The notes: generated from the sequence alone by a model not told the origin. 64,000 nt of DNA from Alisma plantago-aquatica (GCA_963693085.1 OY856410.1:563679906-563743905); one strand, 5' to 3'; positions 1 to 11,397 are shown, counted from the stretch's first letter. Translations and numbers: made by a program.

Positions 1-1540
1 TGAAATTAATCATGCTTTATACCATTTATCACTTTAAACACCATCCTAAACCCTAATTTAAGTCTTCTAGGAAATCATGGTTAGATACTATCAAATTAGG
101 GTTTGAAAACCTGAAAATCATGTTCTCCATAAAAAAACCTTTCCAAAACATATTTTCTTATATTTTTTTGATGAGTGATTGATTTACTGTGATATTTCAA
201 AGAACTGACCCATCACAGTTTAGGGAAAATCCACATGTGTAATTATCTGGTTGCCAGAGGGGCCCTTAGCTAGTTGGGCCAATCAGAGTTGCCCACTAGG
301 GCCAACTCACCCAGTTAGCCAGATGCTTGAAAAAAAAAACAAAAAACCCCTAATTTACCCTCATCGGAAAAATCACACTATCTATGAAGCTAGGGCAGAG
401 GGGCAAAATCACCCTTGCCCATCTTCTCCTTCGCTTCCTGCTTCAACAAGAAGTCCATGGAGCTCTTAGGTTCATGAATCCTCCATCCATACTGAGGACC
501 AACGTCAAATCCATGATGTTGAGGCGGCCGTCAGGTTCCCTGCATCCTAGCACAGTCGTTGACCTACAACTTGGGGTCAAGCACGCACTGGAGCACCAAA
601 CTCTAGGTAGGACCATGGTCGGACAGCAGGGAGAACAAGATGATTGAAAAACATGGTAAACTGAAGAAGAAAATGAACAAAGCTTGTGGTTGAGGGGAAA
701 CAGGACCAAGGAATATATGAAGAGATCTTTGTGGCCCAAGAAAAGGACGCTGCAACAACGATGATAGGGGAAATACTCGCGCTCGGATATGACACCAAAT
801 GGAGTACAAAGCCAAAGTATGAAGCTCTCAAAACATTCGAGAGATCATCACGAAGAAAACCCTTCATTTTAATGGTGTGAAAAGCACTATAAAGCCATGG
901 AAAGGGTTGTTGGCAATGACCACAATGTGGAATACAGGACCTGATGCTTAGGGAAGACATCAGGCAAGCTAATTACTGGAAACGATGGAGCAGGTGGCAA
1001 GGATGCTTACTTGGCATACAATTTAATAGAAGGCATTGTTAGAGGCTTTGACGAGGTAGTGGTCACCGAAAAAGAAAAATAGACTGGTGGCGCCAACTCA
1101 CAGAACTTCCAACCAAATCGAGAGAGGAGAAGGAACACTTAGGGTTTGGCGGTTCATTTAGAGCCCCTATTTATAGGTTCAAGGGTCAGGGAGGTTTTCT
1201 GTAAACCAACGGCGGCGAGAAGAGTCCCAGTCCTATTGGGAATTTTGTTGATAATGCATGAATTCCAGGAAAACCTAGGATCATTGACATCGTGTGAAGC
1301 TCCCAGATTCATTGGTGAAGAGACTAAAAAGAATGAGGGACCATGGTGTCTGATTGGGGTCGGAGAAGAAAATCGCAACCAGGCTGCCTGTTCTCGGTCT
1401 GCTACTCAAGGTAGGAGACGAGTCCATGGCCCTAGGATCGGAATCCAACAGTTGAGAAAGACTCTGCATCAACCTAAACTATGTGACAGTAGACTTTGGG
1501 TGAAAAAAATAGAAACTACAGCATGACAATTAAATAAGAG
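1..1540. other. Unassigned repeat-like sequence without a supported gene
   Basis: Short open frames here have no recognisable domain and overlap on both strands, so none is called. Positions 1167-1175 read TATAAATAG on the minus strand and could be a TATA box. Because a Ty3/gypsy LTR start lies on the same strand at 1955, this stretch may be the continuation of that LTR, but no matching LTR end was found. The segment around 950-1080 translates on the plus strand into a short low-complexity-free peptide that I do not recognise. A decayed gene fragment is possible but unsupported. Confidence 0.4.
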
Positions 1541-1955
1541 GCGAATCATATGAAATTGAATTGATTTATTCAATTAATTCAATTAACATGTTATTTAGGA
1601 TTCAAACTATATTGAAAGTTTCTAAATTCATTAGAGGGGTCAAACAAGGTCCAATTAAACTCAAATTTCAATCATAAGTTAGTTAAAGGGTCTAGAATCT
1701 TCCTATATGATCAGATTTAGGATTTAACTACCTTTTATTCACCAAAATCACAAATGTCATTATATCAATATATATGAATTAAAATGAATTATCTTTTCTT
1801 TGGTGAGTCATATTTTGAATCAAAATTTGAGGTATGATGAAATAGTTCATTATATTTGGGTAGTTTGCATAAATTCTTAGGATCTTGAAAATAAAAGTGG
1901 GAAATTTGCACTAAGGACCTTAAACTTATTTTATTCACAAATTTGGGATGTTACA
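1541..1955 (-). repeat. Probable 3' LTR start of a Ty3/gypsy element (partial)
   Basis: Read on the minus strand, the sequence beginning at 1955 is TGTAACATCCC, a common start of plant Ty3/gypsy LTRs. It is preceded by a purine-rich tract (minus strand AAGGTGGGTAGAAT, about 1956-1969) that fits a polypurine tract. This is the expected position for the 3' LTR of the gag remnant at 2150-3084, which lies upstream on the same strand. The far end of the LTR is not identified and the left limit given here is only the end of the clearly LTR-like AT-rich text. Confidence 0.5.
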
Positions 1956-2149
1956 ATTCTACCCACCTTAAATAAATTTTTTCCTTGAAATTTTCTTAGA
2001 CTACTACCCACCTTAGGGTTTCAGTTATTCCCTCTTAAGTTTTATAACTTTTTATAAAAGAATATATTCAACATTTAGCATTGGAAATGTATGAATTAAA
2101 GGTTACCTTGATCATCATCTTCTAAGTCCATGGAAAAAAACCCTAGCTA

Positions 2150-3084
2150 GCCTCTTAGGTGGAGGATCTTGGTTCCTATTATGATTTGAATTTGCCTCCT
2201 TCTTCAACAACTTTGGACAACTTGACCTGAGGTGTCCATTCTCTCCATAGTAGAAGCATGCTCCTGCACCATACCTACATGGACATGCATGGTTCTTCTT
2301 GCATGTTGGGCATAAGGGCTTCTTAACTTCTGTAATAGGTTCTTCCTCTTATGGTGTTGGGAGGTTGATGTCGATGTTGATTATTCTTCTGAGGACCTTC
2401 CTTCTTGTAAGATCTTATAATGTGGTCTTCTAGCTCGAAGGCAGCATCTAACACAACCTGAAGGGTCTTGTGGCCTCTTCCTGATAGGGAAAAGCTTAAT
2501 TCGGGCTTGAGTCCTTGAATGAACTTCTTTGTCATGTGTTGGTCATCATAATCATAGTCGTACTTCTATAGGATCCTAAACTTCACGGCATACTGGGTCA
2601 TCGTCATGTCACCCACTTGAGCTAGATTGGCAAACTCTAGCTCCTTCTTCTCTATCATGGCTTCAGACACATAGTACTCTTGGAAGGCTTCAACAAATCC
2701 TTCCCATGTGAGTGCGGGTGCATCAGCCTCTCTTGAATTGAGGAAGTGTCCCTGGAGCATGTGGGTTGCAAAATGAACCCTAGACTATTGAGAGTAGTCT
2801 AGGTCATGAAAACAATGCTCCATGCTCATAATCCATTCTTATCCCTTGACTACGACATCATCCTCGCCTTCTCTAGGAAAAGAGTCAGGCCTGATCTTCA
2901 AGAAATCCACCAAGGTCAGCTCATGGTGTCTGGGTTGATGTTGTCCTTGTCCTAGGGCATTGTTGAGAAGTTGTACTAATCCTTCCAAGGTTTCCTTATG
3001 GTTCCTTCTTGATCCACTTCCCTCACTAGAAGAGCTAGCACCATCTCCCCTATCCTCTCCCTTGTCAGACTTCTTAGGAGCCAT
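2150..3084 (-). pseudogene. gag: Ty3/gypsy gag pseudogene
   Basis: Gag forms the retroelement capsid and binds its RNA. The frame starts with an ATG at 3084 (MAPKKSDKGEDRGDG...), a lysine- and serine-rich N-terminus. The central part resembles the plant retrotransposon gag family (LTWEGFVEAFQEYY followed by MTQYAVKF and KFIQGLKPEL). Three segments (3084-2839, 2760-2566, 2535-2323) lie in one frame and are separated by in-frame stops, for example TAG at 2566-2568 and TAA at 2323-2325. After the last stop the frame shifts, and zinc-knuckle-like sequence follows at about 2310-2210. In its CX2CX4HX4C box the second cysteine is replaced by tyrosine (CFYYGENGHLRSSC). No protease or polymerase follows, so this is a dead, possibly gag-only, remnant. 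Confidence 0.8.
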
Positions 3085-3150
3085 CTAGAAAAACAAGGTA
3101 TACCTAGGGTTAGAACATGTGAATCTTTAGCTTAGTGGACATCTAGTCAT

Positions 3151-3163
3151 TACTCTAATGCCA
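3151..3163 (-). promoter_or_regulatory. Degenerate primer-binding site (tRNA-iMet type)
   Basis: On the minus strand this reads TGGCATTAGAGTA, close to the plant initiator-Met primer-binding consensus TGGTATCAGAGC. It lies three bases inside an LTR-like terminus at 3167 and about 70 bp before the gag start at 3084, the expected order for a minus-strand retroelement. Confidence 0.55.
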
Positions 3164-3166
3164 TAT

Positions 3167-4456
3167 TGTAACGTCCCTCAAAGCACATATATGACAGCGG
3201 AAGCAAACCTCATGTTTTCCATAACATGGGTCACTCAGCTCAGAGGAATATTACAAAACATGATAAGCATTGCAACAAGGTAAATGAAACACCATGCATT
3301 AACTCAAATATAGATTCATACATTGTTCATAAAAAGGAAAGAGATAAACTATCTCATCTTATTTCAAAACCTAATACATGGAGGCTAAGCAAATCTAAAG
3401 CATGAACTGAAACTAAACTAGATAAATGGAGTGGTAGATGGCACCCCACCAAGATAAAGTCTCCTTGAGTCTACTACACTTGAAGGCTTACTTCAGTTCC
3501 CTCTTGCTCCTTGATCTAGGGACATCTCGTCCCACGTATATGCAAAACAAAGCAACAACATCAATAAGTGACACCATACATTTTATAAGAACTAAAAAAA
3601 TAAGCATATACTTGACTTGAAAGGAAACTTTGACATCAATTTAACTTAAGCATTCTTGTAATTAACTACTTGACATAAATAAGAAATGAATAAGTAAAGT
3701 ATGCACTCTCTATGATTTTCCCACTTAAGAGCCCATAATTGGCATGAATGCCCATAATTTGTCTAAAAATCCCATAACGACCCTGAGGTCTGTGATTGTC
3801 TATGAAAGCCCATAACTAGAACAAATGCCCATAACAACCCCTTGAGGTTCATGATTAGCGAGAGCATATAAAACTTAATCAAATTCGTATAACATTATCC
3901 TTAAAATGAACATTACCATAATCTTGAACATTAAATCTTTGGCATAATGGGATTTCTCCCCCATTACATGATTCACATGGTTCCTTCTTAAATTTCTTAA
4001 TCATTACATGATCATAATTACTAAACTAATTAGCATCTATGATAAACATAGGACTGTATAGATATAACAAACAACATGCAATAATATAATATGAGACATG
4101 ATCATTATCTTAATTTCATGCATTTAGTGGGAAGGGTGTGAAAGGTACCCCTCAAGGAGATGTTGTACGAGTATGGCTAGAAAGCTAGCACGCGGAAGTG
4201 TGAGTTATTGAGATAGAGAGTCCTTTACTACCAAAAGGCATTGTCAAGGATTCAAAGTCATGCAACTCTAGTAACATAAGGGAGGAAATAGAATCTCAGG
4301 ATTGAAACAAACACAGCACAAGAGTTTTGCCATAAGAATGAAATAACTCAATAATGGTAGGCTTTCTGAGAAACTTTGTTACCCATAGCTCATCTATCTA
4401 TGATTTTGAGCCTACTCTTAGCCTGAGGATAGGCTCAATCCTAATTTAGGGGGAGA
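3167..4456 (-). repeat. Probable 5' LTR region of the gag remnant (end at 3167; outer limit unknown)
   Basis: The plus strand starts TGTAACGTCCCTC at 3167, that is, the minus-strand LTR would end in ...GACGTTACA next to the primer-binding site. The segment has no coding content. A degenerate CCCATAA-type motif recurs about six times between 3730 and 3830. The LTR start on the right was not found, and it may be cut by the element whose polypurine tract is at about 4446-4456. The sequence does not visibly match the putative 3' LTR, so the pairing is tentative. Confidence 0.4.
4446..4456 (+). promoter_or_regulatory. Polypurine tract of a plus-strand LTR element
   Basis: A TTAGGGGGAGA run directly precedes TGATAACACCTC, the presumed LTR start. 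Polypurine tracts prime plus-strand DNA synthesis and sit immediately upstream of the 3' LTR. Confidence 0.5.
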
Positions 4457-4834
4457 TGATAACACCTCATTTTGTGCACTTTTTGTATATGATTTATGCT
4501 TCTCCTAGCGTACCTTTTATAGATTTCTCTACCTATTTTAAGGCTTTATGTTAAATTTCTCAATTTCACACGTCTTTCATTTTTGTAGGGTCATGCCAAG
4601 GTAGGGCCGCGATCAACACTGCGATCGTGGTTGTATAGTCCACTAAGGACCCTACCGCGTTGCCTCTACCATCGTCTCTTCACACTATGACCATCCACCA
4701 GCACAACGCGCCACGATCGAGGATCCCCCCTCGACCATGGCATACAACCAAGCCTCGACAGTGGCATACAGCCAAGTCTTGACCGAGGCCACACCGCGAC
4801 CGCGGACTAGATGGTTAAGTCAGTGGGAAACCCC

Positions 4835-4843
4835 TATAAATAG
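4835..4843 (+). promoter_or_regulatory. TATA box of the putative LTR promoter
   Basis: TATAAATAG followed by CCCCCACACTGACTT. It lies within the putative plus-strand LTR and is the best core-promoter match in this region. Confidence 0.45.
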
Positions 4844-5241
4844 ACCCCCACACTGACTTATTAAATCATCAGATTATCGAGGACCATGAAATGTTGTCGA
4901 ATTCCAGAGTCACTCACATTCATACCATTAGTCTTGGATCTCTGAAGATAGAAGACAAAGGAGAGAGAAGATTGATCGCCCTCTTCTTCAAAGGAAGAAG
5001 TCACTGCCGCATCACCCACTCCAGATCTAGATTTGAAGAAAGTATAGTAGTGTATCACCATCTTATCTCTCTATCTAGATCTACCATCTTCTTCACAATG
5101 TACTCTCCCTCTTTGTAGTTATTGATCTATATATCACTTTGTGACGTCGTTTTGCTGCCCATCAACATGTGTGGCTAAACATCTAACTTTGATTGGGAGT
5201 AGCCACTATGGTTCTCCCAACATGTATATTCTTTCTCCCCT

Positions 5242-5245
<4 letters not shown>

Positions 5246-5299
<54 letters not shown>
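5246..5299. repeat. AT dinucleotide microsatellite
   Basis: An uninterrupted AT repeat of about 54 bp (27 units). It lies inside the putative LTR at 4457-5876. Confidence 0.95.
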
Positions 5300-5302
<3 letters not shown>

Positions 5303-5876
5303 CTTATCAATATTATCTCCATACGCTTGTTCTTAATGCTTCACTTGTATGCTTAGCTACCATCTTGTGATGTTTGATTGTTGGTAACTCGAAAGAGTAG
5401 TACCATCCTTATCTGGTGTTATGGAGTAGTATGAATGCATGAAAGTGTTGGAATGCGAAGGCTAACAATTATGTGGTTTGTTTTGTGGTTTTTGGGTCGT
5501 TATCTCAAAAGAGAGGCTACCTTAGAGCCTAGATCATCCTTATCTCGAGAGATGAGGGAATAGACATTTTGATGACTGCTTGTAATCTTGATAGGAGTAT
5601 ATGAAGGGGTGTGATTTTTGCATGTTGGAGAAATATCTTAGTAGGTGAACTCTGATCCAAGTTTCCTTCCATATCTTTGGTTCTTATCACTGGTTAGCGT
5701 TCTTTTTGCCTATCTTTATTTTTCTTTCTTTTAACTTTCTTTGTTTTAGCTGGGGCACCATCGTTCCTTAGGGAACACCTTTTAACCGACCTATTCATTT
5801 GGAGTGCAAGAGTGTGAGACTCTGCGTACTTAATACTTGCCAAACTTGTCACTGTGGTTCGACCCTGAATACTACA

Positions 5877-6096
5877 TCGGACCCCATATAATAGTTGTGG
5901 GGGCTTGAGTGTTGGGTTATAATCTTAAAAGTCTGACTACTCTGGATCCGCTCCATTTTGGACATGCAATATAGGCGGGTCAGGTGGTAAATTCAAGTTA
6001 ATTGGAAAAGATCCTGATTCATTATTGTCGATAGATGTGACTCGAAATATAACACGGGAATGGTGAAAATTTAGGAAAAACTTCAAGAGATCCATT
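5877..6096. other. Unassigned flank between the LTR and the copia element
   Basis: No open frame or recognisable motif. It ends in the target-site duplication of the copia insertion. Confidence 0.4.
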
Positions 6097-6101
6097 TAAA
6101 C
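6097..6101. repeat. Target-site duplication TAAAC, left copy
   Basis: TAAAC directly precedes the 5' LTR, and the same five bases follow the 3' LTR at 11223-11227. Five-base duplications are what LTR-retrotransposon integrases leave. Confidence 0.85.
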
Positions 6102-6284
6102 ATAGAGATATGCTTATGTTTAACTTATTGTCACGTGTCTTGCATGTGCTTCACTTACATATTGCTTGTCTTTTTTTGTCCCATATTGCTCAACTCTAAT
6201 GTGTGTCTCCTCTCTTATATCATAGATGAGAATGTATTGTACACCTTTTTACTCACTTAATAAAAAGCCTCTTATTCTTGTATA
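6102..6284 (+). repeat. 5' LTR of the copia element
   Basis: 183 bp starting ATAGAGATATGC and ending TTCTTGTATA. It matches the copy at 11040-11222 over its full length with no indel. The ends are not the usual TG...CA. The 3' copy is bounded by TATAGA...TCTATA, and the exact terminal base is fixed here by the target duplications and by the directly adjoining primer-binding site. Confidence 0.9.
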
Positions 6285-6300
6285 TGGCATCAAAGTCATA
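6285..6300 (+). promoter_or_regulatory. Primer-binding site (tRNA-iMet type) of the copia element
   Basis: TGGCATCAAAGTCATA immediately follows the 5' LTR and resembles the initiator-Met primer-binding sequence TGGTATCAGAGC with a few changes. Confidence 0.75.
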
Positions 6301-6901
6301 AGATCCCCCATGATCCCACCCATCCCTAATGCCTCCCTTCACCTAACCTACCCTAAATAGCCACCACCCTCCCCACCCTCTCTCAGTCCCACCCCTCCAT
6401 TAACATTGCCGCCAACCACCTTTTCTGTCATCACCCCACCCTAACCCCAAGCCATTGCCACCGCCTCCCTCCTTCTACTACCACTTGCCACCACCCCCTC
6501 CTCTCCCTTCCCTCTTCCATGCAACCACCAATTCCCACTCCCTCCATCATTTTCTCTACCGATTAGCCTCTCCTCTTCTCCTTTCCCTCCTCCTTGTCTC
6601 TCACCATATCAGGACAATCCTTCACAATAGCAAGTTCAAAGTTTAAACATGTTCAATCTCTCTATTGCATGTGCCTCGTGGTGGAGTAGGTCTCACACTA
6701 TGATGGCGTAGGTCCTTCTATAATCTTTATTGCCCCTTGTTGTGGGGTTTTTGGGATCTGATGTGTCAAATCCACTATTGTTCTACTCTGCCATGCTGCA
6801 GGTTTTATCTGATCTACTGATTCTAGCCATCGTTTGTTTGGCTCCCTTCTGTCATAAGAAATATGTTGCTGCATTTTGTTCCATCTACTGGTTTGTTCCT
6901 T
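6301..6901 (+). other. Untranslated leader of the copia element
   Basis: Between the primer-binding site and the first gag ATG. The first half is CCACC- and CCTCC-rich and gives a spurious proline/leucine-rich open frame. No domain is seen. Confidence 0.55.
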
Positions 6902-7720
6902 ATGGCATCCATTGACCCTCCCTATTCCCTTTGTGTCATGATAATGAAACTTGATGGCTCCAATTATCACCTATGGTTAGCATCCTTTATTCTATATGTG
7001 AAAGCGCAAGGTCGCTATCCTCATATCACCACTGACCCTCCACCTGCTCCTGATGCCTCGACGGATGACAAGACCCACCAAACTTATGCACAGTGGAGAA
7101 ACGATGACGCAAAATTATGTCTTGGATGGTTAATAATATCGAGCTGTGAACCATCCGGTCCATTCTCTGCCTTCATGATGCAAAGGCTATGTGGGATCAA
7201 CTCTCCCATATCTACTCCCATCAACAAAACCCCAAGAAGGCATTCAAGATTTTCAAGAACATGGCCAAGAAGGAATTCTCACCTGATGTGAATGTTAAAA
7301 CTACTACAATCAATGCTCTGCTCTCTGGAATGAGTATGAGATATACCAGCCCTTATCTGTTGATATCAAGGAGGCTCAATGACAACACAGTGAGCTTCAA
7401 CTTGTCTAATTCCTTGCCAGACTTCTTGCCTCCTTCTCTGTAGTTTTTGACTAGATTCTCTCAAGTGATCCTCTACCCACTTTGAGGGATGTGCTTAAAT
7501 GTGTTCAACATTTTCCATCCATTACTTCTGTTCCTATTGTTGAGCATCCTGCTCTTGCTGTCAGATCTGCTGATAGTAGTCACGGTCGTGGCCATGGTCG
7601 TGGTGGCCATCATCCCCCTACCTCGGGCCATACTTCCTCTTCTACACAAGGACACGGTCAGTCTACTGCCTTGTGACTCTGTAATTTCTTCGGCCGAGAT
7701 AATCATAATGAAGACAGATG
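6902..7720 (+). pseudogene. gag: Copia gag pseudogene
   Basis: From the ATG at 6902 the frame shows the N-terminal copia gag signature (KLDGSNYHLW, about residues 17-26) followed by an acidic stretch (DDKTHQTYAQWRNDDAK). The frame is lost shortly before 7189, where the family text resumes in another frame (AMWDQLSHIYSHQQNPKKAF). A histidine/glycine-rich segment follows at about 7570-7660, where a zinc knuckle would be expected. Only a weak remnant is seen near 7675-7720, without a clear CCHC box. Confidence 0.75.
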
Positions 7721-8320
7721 GTGGATCAAAGATGGAAAGCTGACTTGGGCTAACCAAGTTACTTCAGATACGGGCAATGAGTCTGCTATTGATAACACCC
7801 CCGCCCAACCCTCGTCTGTCTGGATTCGATCTGAGTTTGAGAAGCTCTTCCAAGAGCGTATGTCCAACCTGTTGTCTACTTCAAAGAACAATTTCTCTAC
7901 TATTCTTGTTGTGCCATCTATTGGTAAAAATAAGTGGTGTATTGATTTTAGTGCTTCGGTCCATATGGCGTGTAACTTTGATTTATTTTCTTCCTTAATA
8001 AAATCAACTCATCTACCCCCAGTTACATTCGTTGATGGCTCATAGACAGTTGTCCATGATACTGGGACAGTTCAATTATCTAAAAATATGCATTTGAAAT
8101 TTATCTTATATGTTCCAAAATTTCCTATTAATCTACTATCTGTTAGCAAGACTGTGAAGAGCCTTCAGTTCTCTATTACATTTGACCCTTCAGGATGTGT
8201 CTTTCAGGATCTTCATATAAAGATGAGGATTGGTTCGGTCCATGAGGAACCAAATGGACTCTACTATCTGGATGGACCAACGTCTACAACTACAATGCTC
8301 TCGACTTCTGTGTCTGGCAT
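7721..8320 (+). pseudogene. Copia protease region (degenerate)
   Basis: The aspartic protease site is recognisable as WCIDFSASVHMA. The catalytic Asp codon is at 7944-7946, but the canonical DSG is changed to DFS. The family text FILYVPKFPINLLSVSK follows at about 8092-8142. A TAG at 8043-8045 interrupts the domain. Protease would cleave the Gag-Pol polyprotein. This copy is not functional. Confidence 0.75.
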
Positions 8321-9050
8321 TCAGTGGCACTACCACCTCGGCCACCTTTCAAGTGCTAAATTGAAACATTTATTTCTTGCTTTAGTGGATAAAATATTTT
8401 CCTATGAATCATGCCAATATGGCAAGAAAACTCGATCTACTTTTCCTGTTGAGAAAGAAATTGGTTCTAAAAGCATTTTTATATTATTCATGCAGATATC
8501 TGGGGACCTTGTTCTTTTGCTAGTCATTTTGAAGTGAAATATAATGACTTCCATAGATGATTTTTCTATAGCCACATGGCTATTTCTATTAAAAGATCAC
8601 ACCACTATTCTGGATACTATTACTGCATTTTTTCCTGAGATTCAAACTCAATTAAGCAAAACCATTAAAATCTTTCAAACTGACAATGCTCTTGAGTTCA
8701 TGCAAAAATATGTCACATATTTTTGTTCATCCTGTGGCACGATCCATCAAACCTCTTGCCCCTACACGCCACAACAAAATAGAATTGTCGAATGGAAAAA
8801 TTGACATCTTTTGGAGGTAGCTGGCGCCATTCTTCTTCACAATCACGTTCCTCACCGTTTTGGACCCAAGGCAGTTTCTAAAACTTGTTACCTTATTAAT
8901 CGCATGCCATTTTCTATTTTGCAAAATTAGATTCCATATGGCATTCTCTTTCCTGATGCACCACTTTTTACGGTCCCACCGTGCCTCTTTGGGTGCACTT
9001 GCTTTGTTAAGAACCTTCATCCCAGGATGACAACTTGACCCTCGCTCCAC
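8321..9050 (+). pseudogene. Copia integrase pseudogene
   Basis: The pre-integrase zinc region is visible as WHYHLGHLSSAKLKHL near 8325-8375, with CQYGKKTRS downstream. The catalytic core shows the first Asp in SIDDFS (about 8550-8565), the second in QTDNALEF (about 8680-8705), and the glutamate in NRIVEWKN (about 8780-8803), where the usual arginine after Glu is tryptophan. Stops occur near 8535 and at 8802-8804. Integrase inserts the cDNA into the host genome. Confidence 0.8.
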
Positions 9051-9530
9051 AAAATGTATCTTTCTGGGGTACTCCAGAACCCAAAAAGGGTATCAATGTT
9101 ACAATCCCATCCTACAACACTAGCATGTTAGTGCAGATGTTGTGTTCTTTGAACACATGCCATTTTTTTCTGATAAAGGGGTTTCGTTATCCTGTGATGT
9201 TTTAGCTCCAACTCCTTTACCTGACATTGTGGATATTGATCCACCTTCTGCACAAACAAGTGAAGAATGACTGTTGCAAGTCTATAAAAGAAGAACCCAA
9301 GCTACCAATTCCCTCCATGGCCCCTCCACAACCAACTCCTTATTTGACCAATGATAAAAACACAACTTAGGTACACTCTGACTTACACCTTCCTATTAGT
9401 CTCTGGAAAGGTGTTCGGTCTTGTACTAAACACCCGATTAGCAATTTGTGTTCCTCTACTAATATGGATACCAACTTTGCTTGATTTACTGTTGCACATT
9501 CTGTTGTGTCCATTCCAAAATCTGCTACTG
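9051..9530 (+). pseudogene. Copia integrase C-terminus / linker remnant
   Basis: Downstream of the integrase core, fragments in shifting frames read like the copia integrase-RT linker, with serine/proline-rich text. No open frame spans the segment. Confidence 0.4.
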
Positions 9531-10350
9531 AGGCAATTCAAATTTCTACATGGAGACAAGCTATGGAAACTGAAATGCAGACATTCTTTGATCACCGGAC
9601 ATGGGATCTTGTAGATCACCATGCTGCCTACTCTACTGTTGGCTGCCATGGATCTTCACTATCAAATATCAACCAGATGGCACGATTGAGCGATTGAAAG
9701 CTCGACTGGTGGCAAAAGGTTACACACAAACTTGTGGTGTGGAATATTTTGAAACTTTCTCTCTTGTAGCAAGACTAAATTCTGTTCGATTTCTTATTTC
9801 TGTTGTTGTAAACAAAAATTGGCCTCCATTTCAGTTGGATGTCAAGAAAGGGTTTTTGTATGGAGACTTATAGGAAGAAATTTACATGGAGAAACCAGTA
9901 GGATTCGTTGCTCAGGGTAAGTCTTCCTCACAAGTTTGTAAACTGAGAAAGGCCATCTATGAACTAAAACAAAGCCCTTGTGTCTTGTTTGACAAGCTTA
10001 GTCAGAGTTTTTGTCATTCCCATTCAGATCATTATGTGTTTATCAGGAAAAACTGTGACTGGGCTATTCATTCTTATTGTCTATGTTGATGATATTATCT
10101 TATCTGGCAGTGATACCTTGGGGATTCATGCTACATATACTTGCAAAAACAATTTGTCACCAAGGATCTCGGAAAGCTGAGATATTTTTTAGGCATTGAG
10201 GTATCCATATCATCTGTAGGATTGCGTCTTTTCTAGCAAAAATGTCTTCTTGATCTTTTGCAGAAAATTGGTATGCTTGACTACAAACCAGCCAATACCC
10301 CTCTAGATCCAAATACTGACTAGGACAATGAAACTTCTCCACCTTATGTT
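9531..10350 (+). pseudogene. Copia reverse transcriptase pseudogene
   Basis: Reverse transcriptase blocks are clear. WRQAMETEMQTF lies near 9550. RLKARLVAKGYTQ follows at about 9695-9733. QLDVKKGFLYGDL at about 9834-9870 contains the first catalytic Asp, and KLRKAIYELKQSP lies at about 9940-9980. The YVDD catalytic box is at 10082-10093. The blocks sit in at least two frames, with a TAG after GDL at about 9871. The Asp residues survive but the frame does not. Confidence 0.88.
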
Positions 10351-11029
10351 GATCACTACTAATTCAGACGATTGGTTGGTAAGCTTATTTACCTCACTGT
10401 CACGAGAGTTGATCTTACTACTGTTGTCAGATTCATATGTAGGTATCTTGACAAACCTCGGTAGTGTCATTGGGAAGCTGTTTGTCACGTTCTGAGATAT
10501 CTCAAAAGCTCTACAGGTCAAGGTCTATTATATAAGAAGCATGTCCATTGCAATCTCTCCTATTTTTCAGATTCTGACTATGCATGGAGTAGATATGATC
10601 ATAAATCTACATCTGGTTATTGCACCTTTGTGGGTGGCAACCTAGTTACCTAGCATAGTAAAAAGCAGATCGTGGTAGCCAGGTTAAGTGCAGAGGCACA
10701 ATATAGAGCCATGACTCACATTGCATGTGAATTCTGTGGGTTCAAAGCATTCTCAAAGAATTTGACATATCTAACCTTAGTCCTATTCCGATGTTCTATG
10801 ACAACAAGCATCTATCTTTGTTGCAAGCAACCCTACATTTCATGAGAGGATAAACAAATAGAGGTCGATTGCCGCTTTGTACGGGAGTCTATTCTTTCTA
10901 GCCACATTAGTACCCCATATCTCAGCAATGAGCAACTAGTAGCAGACATCTTCATCAAGCTTCTTCCAAAGGCTCGCTTCAAGATTCTAGTGGACAAATT
11001 GGGCATGTTCGACATCTACGCTCTAGCTT
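10351..11029 (+). pseudogene. Copia RNase H pseudogene
   Basis: RNase H removes the RNA strand during cDNA synthesis. The visible blocks are RLVGKLIYLTVTRVDL, then YFSDSDYAWSRYDHKSTSGY at about 10560-10620, then RLSAEAQYRAM near 10680-10712. The C-terminal text ISTPYLSNEQLVADIFIKLL is at about 10910-10965. Stops interrupt it, for example just after GGNLVT. Confidence 0.85.
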
Positions 11030-11039
11030 GAGGGGGAGT
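11030..11039 (+). promoter_or_regulatory. Polypurine tract of the copia element
   Basis: GAGGGGGAGT lies directly before the 3' LTR. It is the classic copia plus-strand primer. Confidence 0.9.
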
Positions 11040-11222
11040 ATAGAGATATGCTTATGTTTCACTTATTGTCATGTGCCTTGCATGTGCTTCACTTACATAT
11101 TGCTTGTGTTGTTTTGTCCCATATTGCTCATCTCTAATGTGTGTCTCCTCTCTTATCCTATATAAGAGAATGTGGTGTACACCTTTTTACTCACTTAATA
11201 CAAAGCCTCTTATTCTTCTATA
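11040..11222 (+). repeat. 3' LTR of the copia element
   Basis: 183 bp, collinear with 6102-6284 and differing at about 15 positions. It is followed by the second TAAAC. Confidence 0.9.
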
Positions 11223-11227
11223 TAAAC
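11223..11227. repeat. Target-site duplication TAAAC, right copy
   Basis: Identical to 6097-6101. Confidence 0.85.
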
Positions 11228-11397
11228 GATATAAATATGTAATGTAGACAACACGTTTTGAGTACAACTGTTACGTCAAACTGAATCTAATAGGTGCCAA
11301 ATAATCTTGTGAGAAAACTAATAGGGAGAGATGAGATGATGATGATTATGGATGTGATCATGGTGACATCCAAATTTGTTGTTTGGCGCCCTACTTA

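Larger units (their letters stand above)
4457..5876 (+). repeat. Probable long LTR (3' LTR) of a plant LTR retrotransposon
   Basis: Begins TGATAACACC right after a polypurine tract. It has a TATA box (TATAAATAG, 4835-4843) about 380 bp in, then an AT-dinucleotide tract. It may end ...GAATACTACA at 5876 after a text of the kind seen at LTR ends (GTGGTTCGACCCTGAATACT). The end is a guess. No second copy of this LTR and no coding region for it were found in the window, so it is a fragment or solo LTR. Its lineage may be Tat/Athila-like, but this rests on general appearance only. Confidence 0.45.
6102..11222 (+). mobile_element. Complete but coding-dead Ty1/copia retrotransposon
   Basis: A 5121-bp element with two 183-bp LTRs, an adjacent primer-binding site, a polypurine tract and a TAAAC target duplication. 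The coding order gag, protease, integrase, reverse transcriptase, RNase H is that of Ty1/copia. Integrase precedes reverse transcriptase, which excludes Ty3/gypsy. All domains carry frameshifts or stops. The two LTRs differ at about 15 of 183 positions by my count, so the insertion is not recent. Short LTRs and the RNase H text resemble the Ale/Retrofit group, an assignment I hold loosely. Confidence 0.92.

Noticed and set aside
1085..1105. Minus-strand TTGGCGCCACCAG as a tRNA-Asp-type primer-binding site near the TATA-like 1167-1175
   Set aside because: Only the first eight or so bases fit the usual TGGCGCCGTTGCC, and no LTR end adjoins it.
6455..6646. Proline- and leucine-rich open frame
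   Set aside because: Low-complexity CCACC/CCTCC-rich leader of the copia element, upstream of gag and without homology.
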